Below, piece after piece: positions 10,990 through 20,629 of a DNA stretch of 64,000 nucleotides (its first letter is position 1; each line of letters opens with the position of its first letter). The position numbers and the translations under genes are program-made. The notes under the pieces were generated by a model. It saw nothing but the letters and a program-made list of their open reading frames with translations. It had not been told where the DNA came from and made no database searches. Source of the DNA: Candidatus Zixiibacteriota bacterium (GTDB lineage Bacteria > Zixibacteria > MSB-5A5 > GN15 > FEB-12); the NCBI GenBank assembly GCA_029860345.1, contig JAOUBJ010000007.1:62001-126000 (forward strand), given 5' to 3'.

Positions 10990-13296
10990 ATGCTAAAACT
11001 ATCGTCTATCACCACATCTTTGTTATTGATTGCAGGGCTTTCAGTTATCCCTGGTCTAACGGCCGCAGAAGATTGGCCGCTAAAACGAGAAACCGACCTC
11101 TCCTCGGGTTTTGGGGATTTCCGCGACGGCCATTTTCACGGCGGAGTCGATCTGCGCACCGGCGGCAAGATTGGCGCCGAAGTGTATTCTCCGGTCGATG
11201 GCTATGTCTGGCGTGTCTACATGTCTTACTCGGGTTACGGCAAGGGGCTGTATATAATGGGAGACAACGGCTACCTCTATGTTTACGGGCATTTGTCGCA
11301 GATGACCGGCAAGATTGACCGGCCGGTCAAAGAAGCCCAAATGGCCGTGCAGCGTTACCGCCAGGATATTTATTTTCCCAAGGATTCCATCCGGGTCAAG
11401 CAGGGTGAGTTTTTGGCCTACACGGGTCAAGCCGGCAAGGGCGGACCTCATCTGCATTTTGAGAAACGCACCGGCGACAACATCCCCATCAATCCGCTGA
11501 CCAACGGGTTTGAACTCGACGACAAGACCAAACCGAGTTTCAGTCGCCTGGGAATTCAGATGACGGACGATCACTCGCTACTGCCCAACGGTCGGCGCAA
11601 GCTGTTCGTGGATGTCAAGCCATCGAAGGGGCCCGGGCAGTTCGGGCTCGATACGCTTATCTATCTCCATCGACCTTTTGGGCTGCTGGTGGACGGTTAT
11701 GATCAAATGCGTTCGGGGGGGATGCGGCAAGCGATCTATCGGCTGAGGCTGTTCATCGATGATCGTCTCATGTACGACACCCGTTTTGATTCGGCCAGTT
11801 ATGAAACCACCGACGCGGTACGGCTGGAGTATGATTACACCGAGGCGGCCAACGGACGCAAACGGGTCAGGCGGCTGTTTAAGATCAGCGGCAACAGTTT
11901 CTCAGGCAGCAGCGGCCAGCTTGGATCGGGTATTTTTGGCGCCGATGGAGGTGAGCGGGTGGGACGGCACCGCGCTCGGATAGTGGGTGATGACAGTTTT
12001 GGTAATCGTTCGGAAGTCAAATTCGATTTTCTGTGGGGACCTCGGGACTATATATACCAGATGGACTCGGTTATCATGCCCCAGAAACTGAGAACCGAAT
12101 ACTATTTTACTCCGGTTGACGGCTTCGACGAGTTCGGCATCGACTCGGTGGTAGCTTTGCGCAACATACCCGGGTGGTGGGGTCAGTCGAAAGAAGTCCA
12201 GGTCATACCGCTTGAGAATGGTCGCATCATCTGCCGGATTGAATCGGATCGCACGCCGACCGCTCTGTTGGCCTTGCATCTGTACTGTGCCAACACGATC
12301 ATACGTGACAACATTTTCAACGGCTTGCACGAACAGCAAGCAGATCGGGTCAAGCCCTCTTGGGAAGTTGTCGATGACGGTCTGTTGGTTACCCTTGATA
12401 TCAAGAACAAAAAGGCATCCGAGTCGCGCATAGAACTGTATTACGGCGACTCACTTTTGGGCGTGGAATACCCGCAGTATTTCGACCTGTCTCGTCATAT
12501 ATGTTTTGTGCCGCCGCGTCCTGAGTATGAGCGCATCGATCGCATAGGCGCCGCAATGACACGCGATTCGAGCCACCGTATGCGCGCGTTTTCGGACTCG
12601 GCCAATATCCACCGGGTCGGTGGTCGTGACCTGCAGATTGTGTCTGTCGATGATCTCCTTGAACTGACCTTCAACCGGGCCAATCTGTACGAACCACGCT
12701 TTATCGAGTTGAAGCGCAATTATTCCCGACACAAATCGGCTTTGCATCTCAACTCGGCCCACTATCAGGTTTTGCCCGAGGCGTTTGTGACGCGAGAGGA
12801 TTTCCTGATGAAGTTGAGAATCCCCGGTCGAAAGCTGAATGACAACCCCAGCGGTATCTGTTGGCTGGACAAGGAGGAAGACCGCTGGGTTTGGCTGGAC
12901 AACGAGTTGGCGGGGGATTCTCTGATGGCCACCTCGCTGGGCGGTGGGTCTTTCGCCGCCGTCTTTGATTATGATCCACCCAAGATCCTGCATCTCTCGG
13001 TCAATGAAGGTCGTACTTACAATACTCTAAAACCACGTATCGCCTTCCTGGCCGTGGACTCGCTATCGGGAATCGGAGACGATGAGGACATATCGGTCAA
13101 GATTGACACCAAGTGGCAGATTGTCGATTTTGATCCGGAGACCGCACGGTGCGAAACGCAACTGGTCGAACCACTCGCACCGGGGCCACACCATTTGGCC
13201 ATAATTATTTATGATCGCGCCGGTAACATGACAGAACAATATCTCAATTTCACCGTTAAGAGCAAACAGAAGCGCCGCAAACAAACCGGGAGATAA
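10990..13296 (+). CDS. Secreted M23-family (LytM-like) metallopeptidase with Ig-like tail
   Basis: A 768-aa exported protein. A signal peptide (residues 1-26, ending T-A-A) leads straight into an M23 peptidase domain (about 30-180). The zinc-binding pattern is present: H-x3-D in H-G-G-V-D (after F-H), H-L-S at the centre, and H-L-H-F at the end. Such enzymes cut peptide crosslinks in peptidoglycan or act as activators of amidases; the intact metal ligands suggest an active enzyme. The remaining 580 residues are beta-rich and contain a C-terminal Ig-like segment (D-S-L-S-G-I-G-D-D near residue 695), with no recognised fold in between. The rhomboid gene follows two bases after the stop, so they are probably one transcript. 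Confidence 0.8.
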   Translation: MLKLSSITTSLLLIAGLSVIPGLTAAEDWPLKRETDLSSGFGDFRDGHFHGGVDLRTGGKIGAEVYSPVDGYVWRVYMSYSGYGKGLYIMGDNGYLYVYGHLSQMTGKIDRPVKEAQMAVQRYRQDIYFPKDSIRVKQGEFLAYTGQAGKGGPHLHFEKRTGDNIPINPLTNGFELDDKTKPSFSRLGIQMTDDHSLLPNGRRKLFVDVKPSKGPGQFGLDTLIYLHRPFGLLVDGYDQMRSGGMRQAIYRLRLFIDDRLMYDTRFDSASYETTDAVRLEYDYTEAANGRKRVRRLFKISGNSFSGSSGQLGSGIFGADGGERVGRHRARIVGDDSFGNRSEVKFDFLWGPRDYIYQMDSVIMPQKLRTEYYFTPVDGFDEFGIDSVVALRNIPGWWGQSKEVQVIPLENGRIICRIESDRTPTALLALHLYCANTIIRDNIFNGLHEQQADRVKPSWEVVDDGLLVTLDIKNKKASESRIELYYGDSLLGVEYPQYFDLSRHICFVPPRPEYERIDRIGAAMTRDSSHRMRAFSDSANIHRVGGRDLQIVSVDDLLELTFNRANLYEPRFIELKRNYSRHKSALHLNSAHYQVLPEAFVTREDFLMKLRIPGRKLNDNPSGICWLDKEEDRWVWLDNELAGDSLMATSLGGGSFAAVFDYDPPKILHLSVNEGRTYNTLKPRIAFLAVDSLSGIGDDEDISVKIDTKWQIVDFDPETARCETQLVEPLAPGPHHLAIIIYDRAGNMTEQYLNFTVKSKQKRRKQTGR

Positions 13297-13298
13297 AG

Positions 13299-14015
13299 TT
13301 GTTCTTTCCGATCCGTGACGATGCTCCGACATTTCGCAAACCGTACTTCACGGTTGGGCTGATTGCAGCAAACAGCCTTATCTTCCTGCTGAGCATTATG
13401 CAGGGGGCGCGCGAATTTCAAATGATAACCATCCAGTACGGGTTCATCCCATACGAACTGATCTCATCGGTGGAGTTGACGCCGCAGATACCGGCATCGG
13501 TCTGGCTGACGCCGTTTACATCGATGTTCATGCACGGCGGCTGGATGCATCTTATCGGCAACATGCTCTTCTTATGGATCTACGGCAACAACATCGAAGA
13601 CTATTTCGGACCGGTAAAATTCTTGCTCTTCTACTTTGTGGCCGGGCTGGCAGCGATAGCCTTGTATACATTGTTCAGTCCGTCGTCGGATATACCGCTG
13701 GTCGGCGCCTCGGGTGCGATTGCAGGTGTGATGGGTGCTTATATGGTACTGCACCCACGAGCGAAAATCACGGTGTTGGTCGTATTCTTTTTCATCCAGT
13801 TCATCCAGCTTCCGGCCAAAGTGGTGCTTGGGATTTGGTTCATCTATCAGATTCTGATGTCGGTCATGGGTTCAGCCAGTGGCGGCGGGGTGGCCTGGAT
13901 GGCCCACGTGGGTGGATTTGTTTTTGGATATTTGGTGATGCGTCTGATGGTCAAACTGTTCGGCCGCGGCACCACGCCCACCGGCGGCCAGCGGGTGTAT
14001 CGGATGAATTGGTGA
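13299..14015 (+). CDS. Rhomboid-family intramembrane serine protease
   Basis: A 238-aa polytopic membrane protein with the rhomboid signature: H-G-G-W-M-H-L-I-G-N-M in helix 2 (oxyanion His/Asn), G-A-S-G-A-I-A-G in helix 4 (nucleophile Ser) and H-V-G-G-F-V-F-G in helix 6 (catalytic His). About six transmembrane helices can be drawn. It cuts transmembrane substrates within the bilayer; the substrate here is unknown. The start is a TTG at 13299, supported by GGGAG (13288-13292) six bases upstream that lies in the end of the M23 gene. Tight spacing suggests cotranslation with that peptidase. Confidence 0.9.
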   Translation: MFFPIRDDAPTFRKPYFTVGLIAANSLIFLLSIMQGAREFQMITIQYGFIPYELISSVELTPQIPASVWLTPFTSMFMHGGWMHLIGNMLFLWIYGNNIEDYFGPVKFLLFYFVAGLAAIALYTLFSPSSDIPLVGASGAIAGVMGAYMVLHPRAKITVLVVFFFIQFIQLPAKVVLGIWFIYQILMSVMGSASGGGVAWMAHVGGFVFGYLVMRLMVKLFGRGTTPTGGQRVYRMNW

Positions 14016-14520
14016 CCCATAAATGGGTTTCTCGCGCTACGCGGTGATAAATCACTTTTTCGCGCTACGCCCGCATTCGTTTAATACCAGACGTTGTCAA
14101 GTTGTCTTCGTCGGGCGGAGTATCCAGGTGCTGGCAGGCGACTCGGCTGACACCGGGCAGGATCGTCCAGTGTCACTTTGGTTGTTCCGCTGTGCGCGAA
14201 GCGTAAGAGGCCCATTTATGGACGTCGGGTGGCCGCCTCGGACCTTCACTCTGTGTCATAATAGGGTTTCGCAGGGTCCTGACCACGCCCTAGGCGTGGT
14301 CAGGACCCTGCGATTCTCGGCATCGTGTTGTGAGAGAGCAATCTCAAGAACCACCGGTTCACACGTTCGCCTTCGGCGAACGCAGGAACCGGTGGAACAC
14401 ACGATTGCGACACAGCCAGCTTGTTTGGGGCGGAGATAAGAATTGTCACCCCCAAACCGGGTTTGAGGGTACCACCCAGTCGCTTCGATAGTAAAGTGGC
14501 GTGTCGGAGTTCCCTACCGT
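14016..14520. repeat. Intergenic cluster of palindromic repeats
   Basis: No gene. It contains two copies of the CCATAAATGGG/GCGCTACGCG-type element (14016-14072 and 14190-14222, opposite orientation), a hairpin with perfect 19-bp arms and a 3-nt loop at 14271-14311, a nested double stem at 14351-14395 (CCACCGGTTC outer, GTTCGCC inner arms), and an element with CCCCCAAACC...GGTTTGAGGG...CCACCCAGTCGC at about 14447-14488. Versions of these recur at 21.6, 36.95 and 44.6 kb. The large hairpins may also end transcription of the two convergent genes. Confidence 0.7.
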
Positions 14521-16854
14521 TCACTCGCACACCGGTGGGGGGCCGAAAGTGAACATGTAGTCGACAAGGTAGACCAAATCGGCAATGTCAACCTGGTCGA
14601 TGCCGTCGATATTGGCCGCAACCATGACGGTCGGCGTCGCTCCCTCGTTGAACATCCAATCGACCAAGTAAACCAAATCGGCAATGTCGGCCGGTGTTCC
14701 GTTGACGTCGATGTCGGCGCACATAAAGTCGATAGTCATGGCCAGATGCTGCACGTCGTACAGCAATGGGTCGACGCCGTCAATCGCGCGCACGGTGAAC
14801 AAAAACTCGCCCGGCGAAGTCGGTGTACCACCAATCTGACCGGACGATGGTTCAATGGTCATACCAGCAGGCAGACTGCCCGCAGTCAGGTCCCATGTGT
14901 ACGGCGGCGCTCCACCTTCGCAATCAATAGTCGCGCTGTAAGCGCTGCCGGCTTGACCGTCTTCAATCGTGCGCGTAGTGATCTCGATAGTTGGCCCTTC
15001 TTCGGTTTTGACCAGCGCGCGAATCAGGAAATTGTAGTCCCAACCCCAGATATCATAGTGGGAACGCCACAGTTCTCCTTCGAGAACGCTACTGCGATGT
15101 TCATCCGGCTCGACCCCGGCATCCATGTATATCCACAAAGTATCTTCCGGGTTTGGGTCGACAATGGTGATACCGATATGAAAAGTCTGACCCGGCATGA
15201 AAACCAGATTCTTATCCGACAGATCGACAATCAATGAGCCGACGCCTGGGAAGCCACCGGCTGGGATATCGACCGAGTCGATCACGGTCGTGGGAAAGGC
15301 GCCGTCGGAATTCCAGATGTACAGCCGACCGGCCGGTGAACCGGGAAAGTATCCTTCGATGGTAGCTGTAGTCAGCGTGCAAAGAGTGGTCGGGCTGAAA
15401 CGGACGTTGTGACAATCCCAGCCACTGCCTGCAGCGATGGCGCTCATGTACGAAGCGCTGCCGAGATCGTACTGAATGGTCGAGCCGGTCGCTTTCTTTT
15501 GTGCGGTCAGAGTTGGATCAGACTGAAGGGTCATTCCGTAGTACCAGCAAACTTCCCAGTCTGCAAAACCGTCGGAGCCGCAATCGGTAAACCACGACTT
15601 GAATGCTTCGCCAATTGACAGGCCGTCGCCGAAGGGCTGATAGAAGGCGCCGAAGTTGAGCATCGAGCCGGTCTTGGTGCTGCCGATGGAGCCCAGTCCG
15701 TAGGAGTCACCGAAAGTATAACACCCGCCCATATTGTCCATTTCGACATAGCGCGAGTTGGAGCAGGCGAACAGGTTGTAAAAGACGGCGGTCGGGTCCA
15801 AAGCCAGGATGGTGCCGTTGTAGGTGTAGCTCCATTGTTCGGACGGGTTCTTGAAACCATGCACGAAGGGTGACGAATGCACGCAGACCTGTATGAACTC
15901 GTAGTTGGCCGGTAGGTATCCCTGGTAATCATCAGCCCAGGTGATCCAGTTGTCATTCTCGAAAGTGCGGTCGTTGTAGGCCGTACCGACATCGAGATTC
16001 CAACTGACGCCGCCGTCGGCCCAGTCATCATCGATGTATACCAGGGCGCGGTTGTTCACGCCCATCAGCCCGCAGCGGTAGAGATGGTTTTTGTAAAAGT
16101 AGTTTAGCATCAATGACACTTCGTCGCGCCCGCCCATGCGGATAACCGAGGCCGTCAAACGACCCATCCAAATCTCGGGCGTGACATCGCCTGAGTGAGA
16201 CTCGTACAAACCGTTGGCATCGGAATCGACAAAACTACCATCGAGGTCCATATAGAAGAGGTCGATTGGGAATTGTTCGTAATCGGGTCCGTCGCCGCAC
16301 CATGTTTCGTACCAGGGAATCGGCAGGTCACCAATCAGCACGCAACCCTCCATCCCGGCCTGGTATTGTTGCTGCAAGAAGGTGCGCAGTTCTTCCGGTG
16401 TGCCGCCGAGACTGGTGAAGAGTTCAACCGCGTACAACTCCCCGGTCAGGTCCAGAAGGTACTGATCCAGCGCGGTCTGGATTGACGGGTAGAGATCACT
16501 GTTGACAATCACGCACATCTTTGTGGAACGCCCGGCCCGATTGTTTGGCTGAACTGTTTGGGATAGCTGAATGCTAAACGGCTCCAGCGGACTTTGAGTG
16601 GCTTGCCATTCATTAAAGCCGCTCGGCAATCTGCCCTCAGGGTCCACCCAGCGCGTGATCTCGACAGTGTTGCCGATGGGTCCTGAATCGCCGCTGATCG
16701 AGATGGGCGTCTGCTTGTCCGGTCCCGTCCCGGAGGAGGAATCGTTGCCGCTGACGACCGATGTCGTGCCCAGAACGAGAACCGTTATGAGAGCGGACAA
16801 AAATGAACGCTTTGCCAAACTCGTGGGTGTTTTCTTCACTTGGATGCAATCCAT
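14521..16854 (-). CDS. Secreted clan CD-like peptidase with Ig-like domain and dockerin-like tail
   Basis: A 777-aa secreted protein. After a basic N-terminus and hydrophobic signal segment (residues 16-37), the body (about 105-480) resembles C25/clan CD folds: V-L-I-G-D-L-P-I-P-W-Y is the counterpart of the gingipain V-L-L-V-G-D strand, followed by a strand ending V-C-V-H-S-S (candidate His) and N-L-F-A-C-S-N-S (candidate Cys). The usual His-Gly pair is not exact: either V-H-S-S or the V-H-G-F six residues later could hold the catalytic His, so activity is uncertain. Then come a jelly-roll-like region, a putative Ig (He_PIG-type) domain (P-A-G-M-T-I...I-G-G-T-P) and two dockerin-like repeats ending F-G-P-P-P-V-C-E. 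The ATG at 16854 has AGGAAT upstream. It is a paralogue in style, not in close sequence, of the C25 gene at 0.1-5.3 kb. Confidence 0.7.
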   Translation of the reverse strand: MDCIQVKKTPTSLAKRSFLSALITVLVLGTTSVVSGNDSSSGTGPDKQTPISISGDSGPIGNTVEITRWVDPEGRLPSGFNEWQATQSPLEPFSIQLSQTVQPNNRAGRSTKMCVIVNSDLYPSIQTALDQYLLDLTGELYAVELFTSLGGTPEELRTFLQQQYQAGMEGCVLIGDLPIPWYETWCGDGPDYEQFPIDLFYMDLDGSFVDSDANGLYESHSGDVTPEIWMGRLTASVIRMGGRDEVSLMLNYFYKNHLYRCGLMGVNNRALVYIDDDWADGGVSWNLDVGTAYNDRTFENDNWITWADDYQGYLPANYEFIQVCVHSSPFVHGFKNPSEQWSYTYNGTILALDPTAVFYNLFACSNSRYVEMDNMGGCYTFGDSYGLGSIGSTKTGSMLNFGAFYQPFGDGLSIGEAFKSWFTDCGSDGFADWEVCWYYGMTLQSDPTLTAQKKATGSTIQYDLGSASYMSAIAAGSGWDCHNVRFSPTTLCTLTTATIEGYFPGSPAGRLYIWNSDGAFPTTVIDSVDIPAGGFPGVGSLIVDLSDKNLVFMPGQTFHIGITIVDPNPEDTLWIYMDAGVEPDEHRSSVLEGELWRSHYDIWGWDYNFLIRALVKTEEGPTIEITTRTIEDGQAGSAYSATIDCEGGAPPYTWDLTAGSLPAGMTIEPSSGQIGGTPTSPGEFLFTVRAIDGVDPLLYDVQHLAMTIDFMCADIDVNGTPADIADLVYLVDWMFNEGATPTVMVAANIDGIDQVDIADLVYLVDYMFTFGPPPVCE

Positions 16855-17095
16855 GTTCTATTCCTGATTGAGGGACCTGCTATGTGTTGGGCCTGTCATT
16901 GTCTTCTGAGTCAATATAGCTGGTTGGCAGGCTTTGTCAATGCTTCTGGCGGTGTGGCGGTGGGCTTTAGAGGTGCTGTGTAACTGCCGATACAGGAAGA
17001 GATAAGTCCGAAGACTATGGTGTCGACAAACGGTCTTGGATATCGAACTACGATCATCCTTCCAAACGGAATGGTGGTTTTGAAAGACAGCTTGG

Positions 17096-19561
17096 ATGAA
17101 GACTAAAGTATCAAATTCAGCCACCACCGATGGTATGGGCTCCAACTCGACGGCTATAGGCGAGGAGTTACTGAGGGGAATTCTCGAATCCACCGCCGAT
17201 GGTATTCTGGCTGTGAACAGTGAGGGCAAGGCGACCCATCGGAACCGGCGCTTTGCCGAACTGTGGCGAATTCCCAAGGAGATACTGGAAACCGATGATG
17301 ACAACAAGCTGATTGGCTTTGTGCTGGATCAGCTGGCCGATCCGGACGCCTTCGTGTCCAAAGTGAAAGAACTCTACGGCAGTTCGGCCGAGTCCTTTGA
17401 TATTCTGGAATTCAAGGACGGACGTGTTTTCGAGCGTTTTTCCTGCCCGCTGTTCAACGCTGGTGAAGTCTCCGGTCGCGTTTGGAGTTTTCGCGATGTT
17501 ACCGAACACAAGCGGGTGATCGAAGAGCTGCGCACTCAGGAAGCCCATCTGGCCGAGGCCCAGCAGGTTGCCCACATGGGGAGCTGGGAATATCTGATCC
17601 AATCCGACGAGCTAAAATGGTCACAGGAACTGGGTCGGGTATTCGGGCTGGACCCGAGCAATCTTATCGGCAATATCCGAACTTATATCAGTTCTGTTCA
17701 TCCCGAGGACCGCTCGCGCGTGCTCAGAGAAGGTGTCGCGGAGCTTAAAGCGGCTCGTCCGATAGACCTCGTTTTCAGAATTCAGAAAGCCAACGGACAA
17801 ATCCGGTTTGTTCACCAAAACGGCGTGGTGTCACAAGACAAAGATGGCAAAGTCAGCCGTGTCTATGGTACTATCCATGATATCACCGAACGGCACCGGA
17901 TGGACGAAGCGAGAAGGTTGGTGTCTTTGATCTCGGAGGAAGCGGCCGAAGGTGATCTGGAAACACTGTTGGGCAAAATCTGTACGCGCCTGGGTGACAT
18001 AATCGACACGACCAATTTTTATGTCGCTCTTTATGATTCTGAGACAGACACATATTCGTTCCCATTCAGCAAGGACTTGTACGACGGCACCGATTTCGCG
18101 CCGGCCCAACTACGCAAGAGCCTGACCGACTACGTGCGCAGGACGGGTCATCCGATGTTGGTCGATGAAGAAGTTCACAATCGACTCAAGGAGGCGGGCG
18201 AGGTAGACCTGGTAGGCCATCCCTCACCGATCTGGTTGGGCGTGCCGGTTAAAGCTTCGGGGGAGACCAAGGGTGTGATGGTGGTCCAGCACTATACGGA
18301 GTCCAGTCGCTATGGCCGGGAAGACCTGGAACTGTTGGCCTACATTTCCGAATCGGTCGGTCGGGTAATCGAGCGCAACTTCGCCGCCGTGCAAAACCAG
18401 GACCTGCGGCGAAAGCTGGAGCGGGCCAAACGTATGGAGTCGTTGGGCATATTGGCCGGTGGTGTGGCCCATGATCTCAACAATATGTTGGGACCTATGG
18501 TCGGCTATCCGGAATTGGTGCTCAAAAAACTACCCGACGACTCGCCGGTAAGAAAACAGGTCGAGCGAATCGGTCGGGCCGCCAAGGATGCCGCCGATGT
18601 TATTCAGGACCTGCTCACGATGGCTCGACGCGGGCGCTTTGAGACAACCGGCACTCAGATTAACGAGGTTATCGCAGAGTACCTCGATTCGCCCAGCTAT
18701 CGAAAACTGGCTGCCGCCCGAACGGATGTGAAAGTTCAACTGAGTCTTAGTGAAGATACCGAGTCTATCCAGGGTTCGGCTCCACACCTCTCAAAAGTCT
18801 TCATGAATCTAATAGTAAACGCTTTCGATGCCATGCCGAACGGTGGCACGCTGAGCATCGAGACCTCGCAGGAATATTTGAGCAAGCTGCACGGCGGTCA
18901 TGACCGGCTTCCGCCGCAGTATTATGTCATCATGCGTGTCCGCGACACCGGAACCGGCATCGGTGAAGAAGACCTGGGACGCATCTTCGAGCCGTACTAT
19001 TCAAAGAAAGAAATGGGCAGTTCCGGGAGTGGTTTGGGATTGTCGATCGTGTACGGCATCGTGAAAGACCACAAAGGATACTACGACGTCTTCTCAAAAC
19101 TGGGTAAAGGTACTGAGTTTGTGTTGTACTTCCCGGTGGCTTCAGGCGAGCGGCAGAATCCGGTGGCTGGTGACAAGTCGACTTCGACCGGTGATGAGTC
19201 CATTCTCGTCGTTGATGATTCGGCGGAGCAGCGTGACCTGGCCAAGGTCCTGCTTTCGCATCTCGGTTACACCGTTACCACGGTTGTGCACGGTCATGCC
19301 GCTGTTGAGTATTTGAGTAGGCACCGGGCGCATTTGGTGGTTATGGATATGATCATGGAACCCGGCTTCGACGGGCTTGACACCTATCGCGAGATCATCA
19401 AATCAAACCCGGGGCAGAAAGCGATAATTGTGTCCGGTTATTCGGCTACCGAGCGGGTCAGCGCCATGCAGGCCCTCGGCGCCGGAAAGTACGTGCGCAA
19501 ACCGTACACACAGACCGATCTCGGCCTGGCCGTCCGTGACGAACTGGATCGCGCGGGTTGA
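17096..19561 (+). CDS. Hybrid sensor histidine kinase (PAS-PAS-GAF-HisKA-HATPase-receiver)
   Basis: An 821-aa cytoplasmic signalling protein with no transmembrane segment. Domains in order: PAS (about 25-145, D-G-I-L-A-V-N), PAS with PAC (about 155-270, ending I-H-D-I-T-E-R), GAF (about 280-435), HisKA with H459 in G-G-V-A-H-D-L-N-N, HATPase (N-A-F-D-A-M-P-N-G-G; D-T-G-T-G-I-G; G-S-G-L-G-L-S), and a C-terminal receiver with D751 in V-V-M-D-M. Autophosphorylation at His and transfer to its own receiver are expected; no output domain is present, so a separate phosphotransfer partner is likely and is not in the window. Its upstream region (16855-17095) is shared with the divergent protease gene and shows nothing clear. 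Confidence 0.9.
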   Translation: MKTKVSNSATTDGMGSNSTAIGEELLRGILESTADGILAVNSEGKATHRNRRFAELWRIPKEILETDDDNKLIGFVLDQLADPDAFVSKVKELYGSSAESFDILEFKDGRVFERFSCPLFNAGEVSGRVWSFRDVTEHKRVIEELRTQEAHLAEAQQVAHMGSWEYLIQSDELKWSQELGRVFGLDPSNLIGNIRTYISSVHPEDRSRVLREGVAELKAARPIDLVFRIQKANGQIRFVHQNGVVSQDKDGKVSRVYGTIHDITERHRMDEARRLVSLISEEAAEGDLETLLGKICTRLGDIIDTTNFYVALYDSETDTYSFPFSKDLYDGTDFAPAQLRKSLTDYVRRTGHPMLVDEEVHNRLKEAGEVDLVGHPSPIWLGVPVKASGETKGVMVVQHYTESSRYGREDLELLAYISESVGRVIERNFAAVQNQDLRRKLERAKRMESLGILAGGVAHDLNNMLGPMVGYPELVLKKLPDDSPVRKQVERIGRAAKDAADVIQDLLTMARRGRFETTGTQINEVIAEYLDSPSYRKLAAARTDVKVQLSLSEDTESIQGSAPHLSKVFMNLIVNAFDAMPNGGTLSIETSQEYLSKLHGGHDRLPPQYYVIMRVRDTGTGIGEEDLGRIFEPYYSKKEMGSSGSGLGLSIVYGIVKDHKGYYDVFSKLGKGTEFVLYFPVASGERQNPVAGDKSTSTGDESILVVDDSAEQRDLAKVLLSHLGYTVTTVVHGHAAVEYLSRHRAHLVVMDMIMEPGFDGLDTYREIIKSNPGQKAIIVSGYSATERVSAMQALGAGKYVRKPYTQTDLGLAVRDELDRAG

Positions 19562-19666
19562 TATGACGGTGTGATTGCAGGCCGACTGTATCGCCTCTGC
19601 TACTCGTCCACACAGTTTTCAATCTTCCCTCCTGGGTTTGCCGAAGCGTCCACCTGCTCATGGTGA

Positions 19667-19694
19667 TTGACAATAGGCTCCGAATCTGTATTAT
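19667..19694 (+). promoter_or_regulatory. Strong candidate promoter of the PRTase-DprA-like operon
   Basis: A perfect TTGACA (19667-19672), 16-nt spacer and TATTAT (19689-19694). The predicted transcription start is about a dozen bases before the ATG at 19715, so the leader would be very short. This separates the pair from the upstream kinase gene. Confidence 0.6.
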
Positions 19695-19714
19695 GCTAGG
19701 GTCAACTTTTCAAG

Positions 19715-20629
19715 ATGGGCGAGGTTACACGTTCGAAGTATGGAAAGCCAGTGACACGAAATCTACCGACCAATCGCTACCGGCTTTCGGAATATCGTTT
19801 CACCCAGCGCGAGGACCGGGCGTGGGCGTTGGAACTCCCAACGTTGTACGCAGAGTTGTTTGAACGGCAGGAACCAGCCCTTTTCATGAAGGCTCAAAAC
19901 GGATGGCAGGTGGCCAATGAGACGGACGGCCTGAGAGTTTGCTTGTGCAAGTTCTCAGACGAAGAGGTTCTCCAGGTGCGGAATTTCCTGGCCGATTTCG
20001 GTCAGTGGGTCGTCCTTGGTCGCGGCCGCCGCTTACAGCCGTTCTTTACAGATGAATTGGACCTGTGTGTGGCGCTTGATCTCAATGCCGACTCGCCCGA
20101 TGACATGTCACGTTTTGAACGCACACCGATCGGCCAGTTGGAATACCGGGCCAAGTATGAAGAGTCCGAGCGGGCGATGGCTATCATCGCCGAACACATG
20201 CACCGTCTGCTAAAGCGGATATATCGTGGGCTGCCCAGGGCGCGATCCTTGTTGACGTACATTCCTTCAAGCGCCCGTAAACGGTATGACCTGCCCAAAG
20301 AGCTGGTCGGGCTGCTTGCAGAAAAACTCAAAGTGGCGCCGCTTTCCGACAGGCCGACAGAGGTTGTGCATCCCCTTCTCACCACCGACAAACCAAATCT
20401 CAAAAACCTACCGCTTTCCGACAAGATAGCTATTTGGGAAGAGCTTCTAAAGTCGCAGGCTATCGAGTTCGCAACGGAGGTACAAGGTCGGACCGTGGTA
20501 GTGATCGATGATCTGTATCAGTCGGGTGTCACGATCTGGTCGTTCGCCGGGTATCTCAAGGCGATAGGGGCAGCTCAGGTGATCGGACTGGTTTGTGTGA
20601 AATCCTGTCGCGACACGGACAATTTATGA
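19715..20629 (+). CDS. Phosphoribosyltransferase-fold protein paired with DprA-like gene
   Basis: A 304-aa protein whose C-terminal third shows a type I phosphoribosyltransferase (PRTase) core: the PRPP loop-like strand V-V-V-I-D-D-L-Y-Q-S-G-V-T, followed by a helix and the strand A-A-Q-V-I-G-L-V-C-V-K, as in ComF/pyrE-like folds. The N-terminal 180 residues have no fold I recognise; they include several Trp/Phe/Arg-rich strands and two Cys (V-C-L-C). The acidic pair D-D and the T are present, so PRPP binding is plausible. It overlaps the DprA-like gene by four bases (ATGA), which implies joint function. ComF-like PRTases and DprA both belong to natural competence in other bacteria, but this long N-terminal extension is not ComF-like (no zinc-ribbon Cys cluster). 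Substrate unknown. The ribosome-binding site at 19715 is weak. Confidence 0.7.
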   Translation: MGEVTRSKYGKPVTRNLPTNRYRLSEYRFTQREDRAWALELPTLYAELFERQEPALFMKAQNGWQVANETDGLRVCLCKFSDEEVLQVRNFLADFGQWVVLGRGRRLQPFFTDELDLCVALDLNADSPDDMSRFERTPIGQLEYRAKYEESERAMAIIAEHMHRLLKRIYRGLPRARSLLTYIPSSARKRYDLPKELVGLLAEKLKVAPLSDRPTEVVHPLLTTDKPNLKNLPLSDKIAIWEELLKSQAIEFATEVQGRTVVVIDDLYQSGVTIWSFAGYLKAIGAAQVIGLVCVKSCRDTDNL

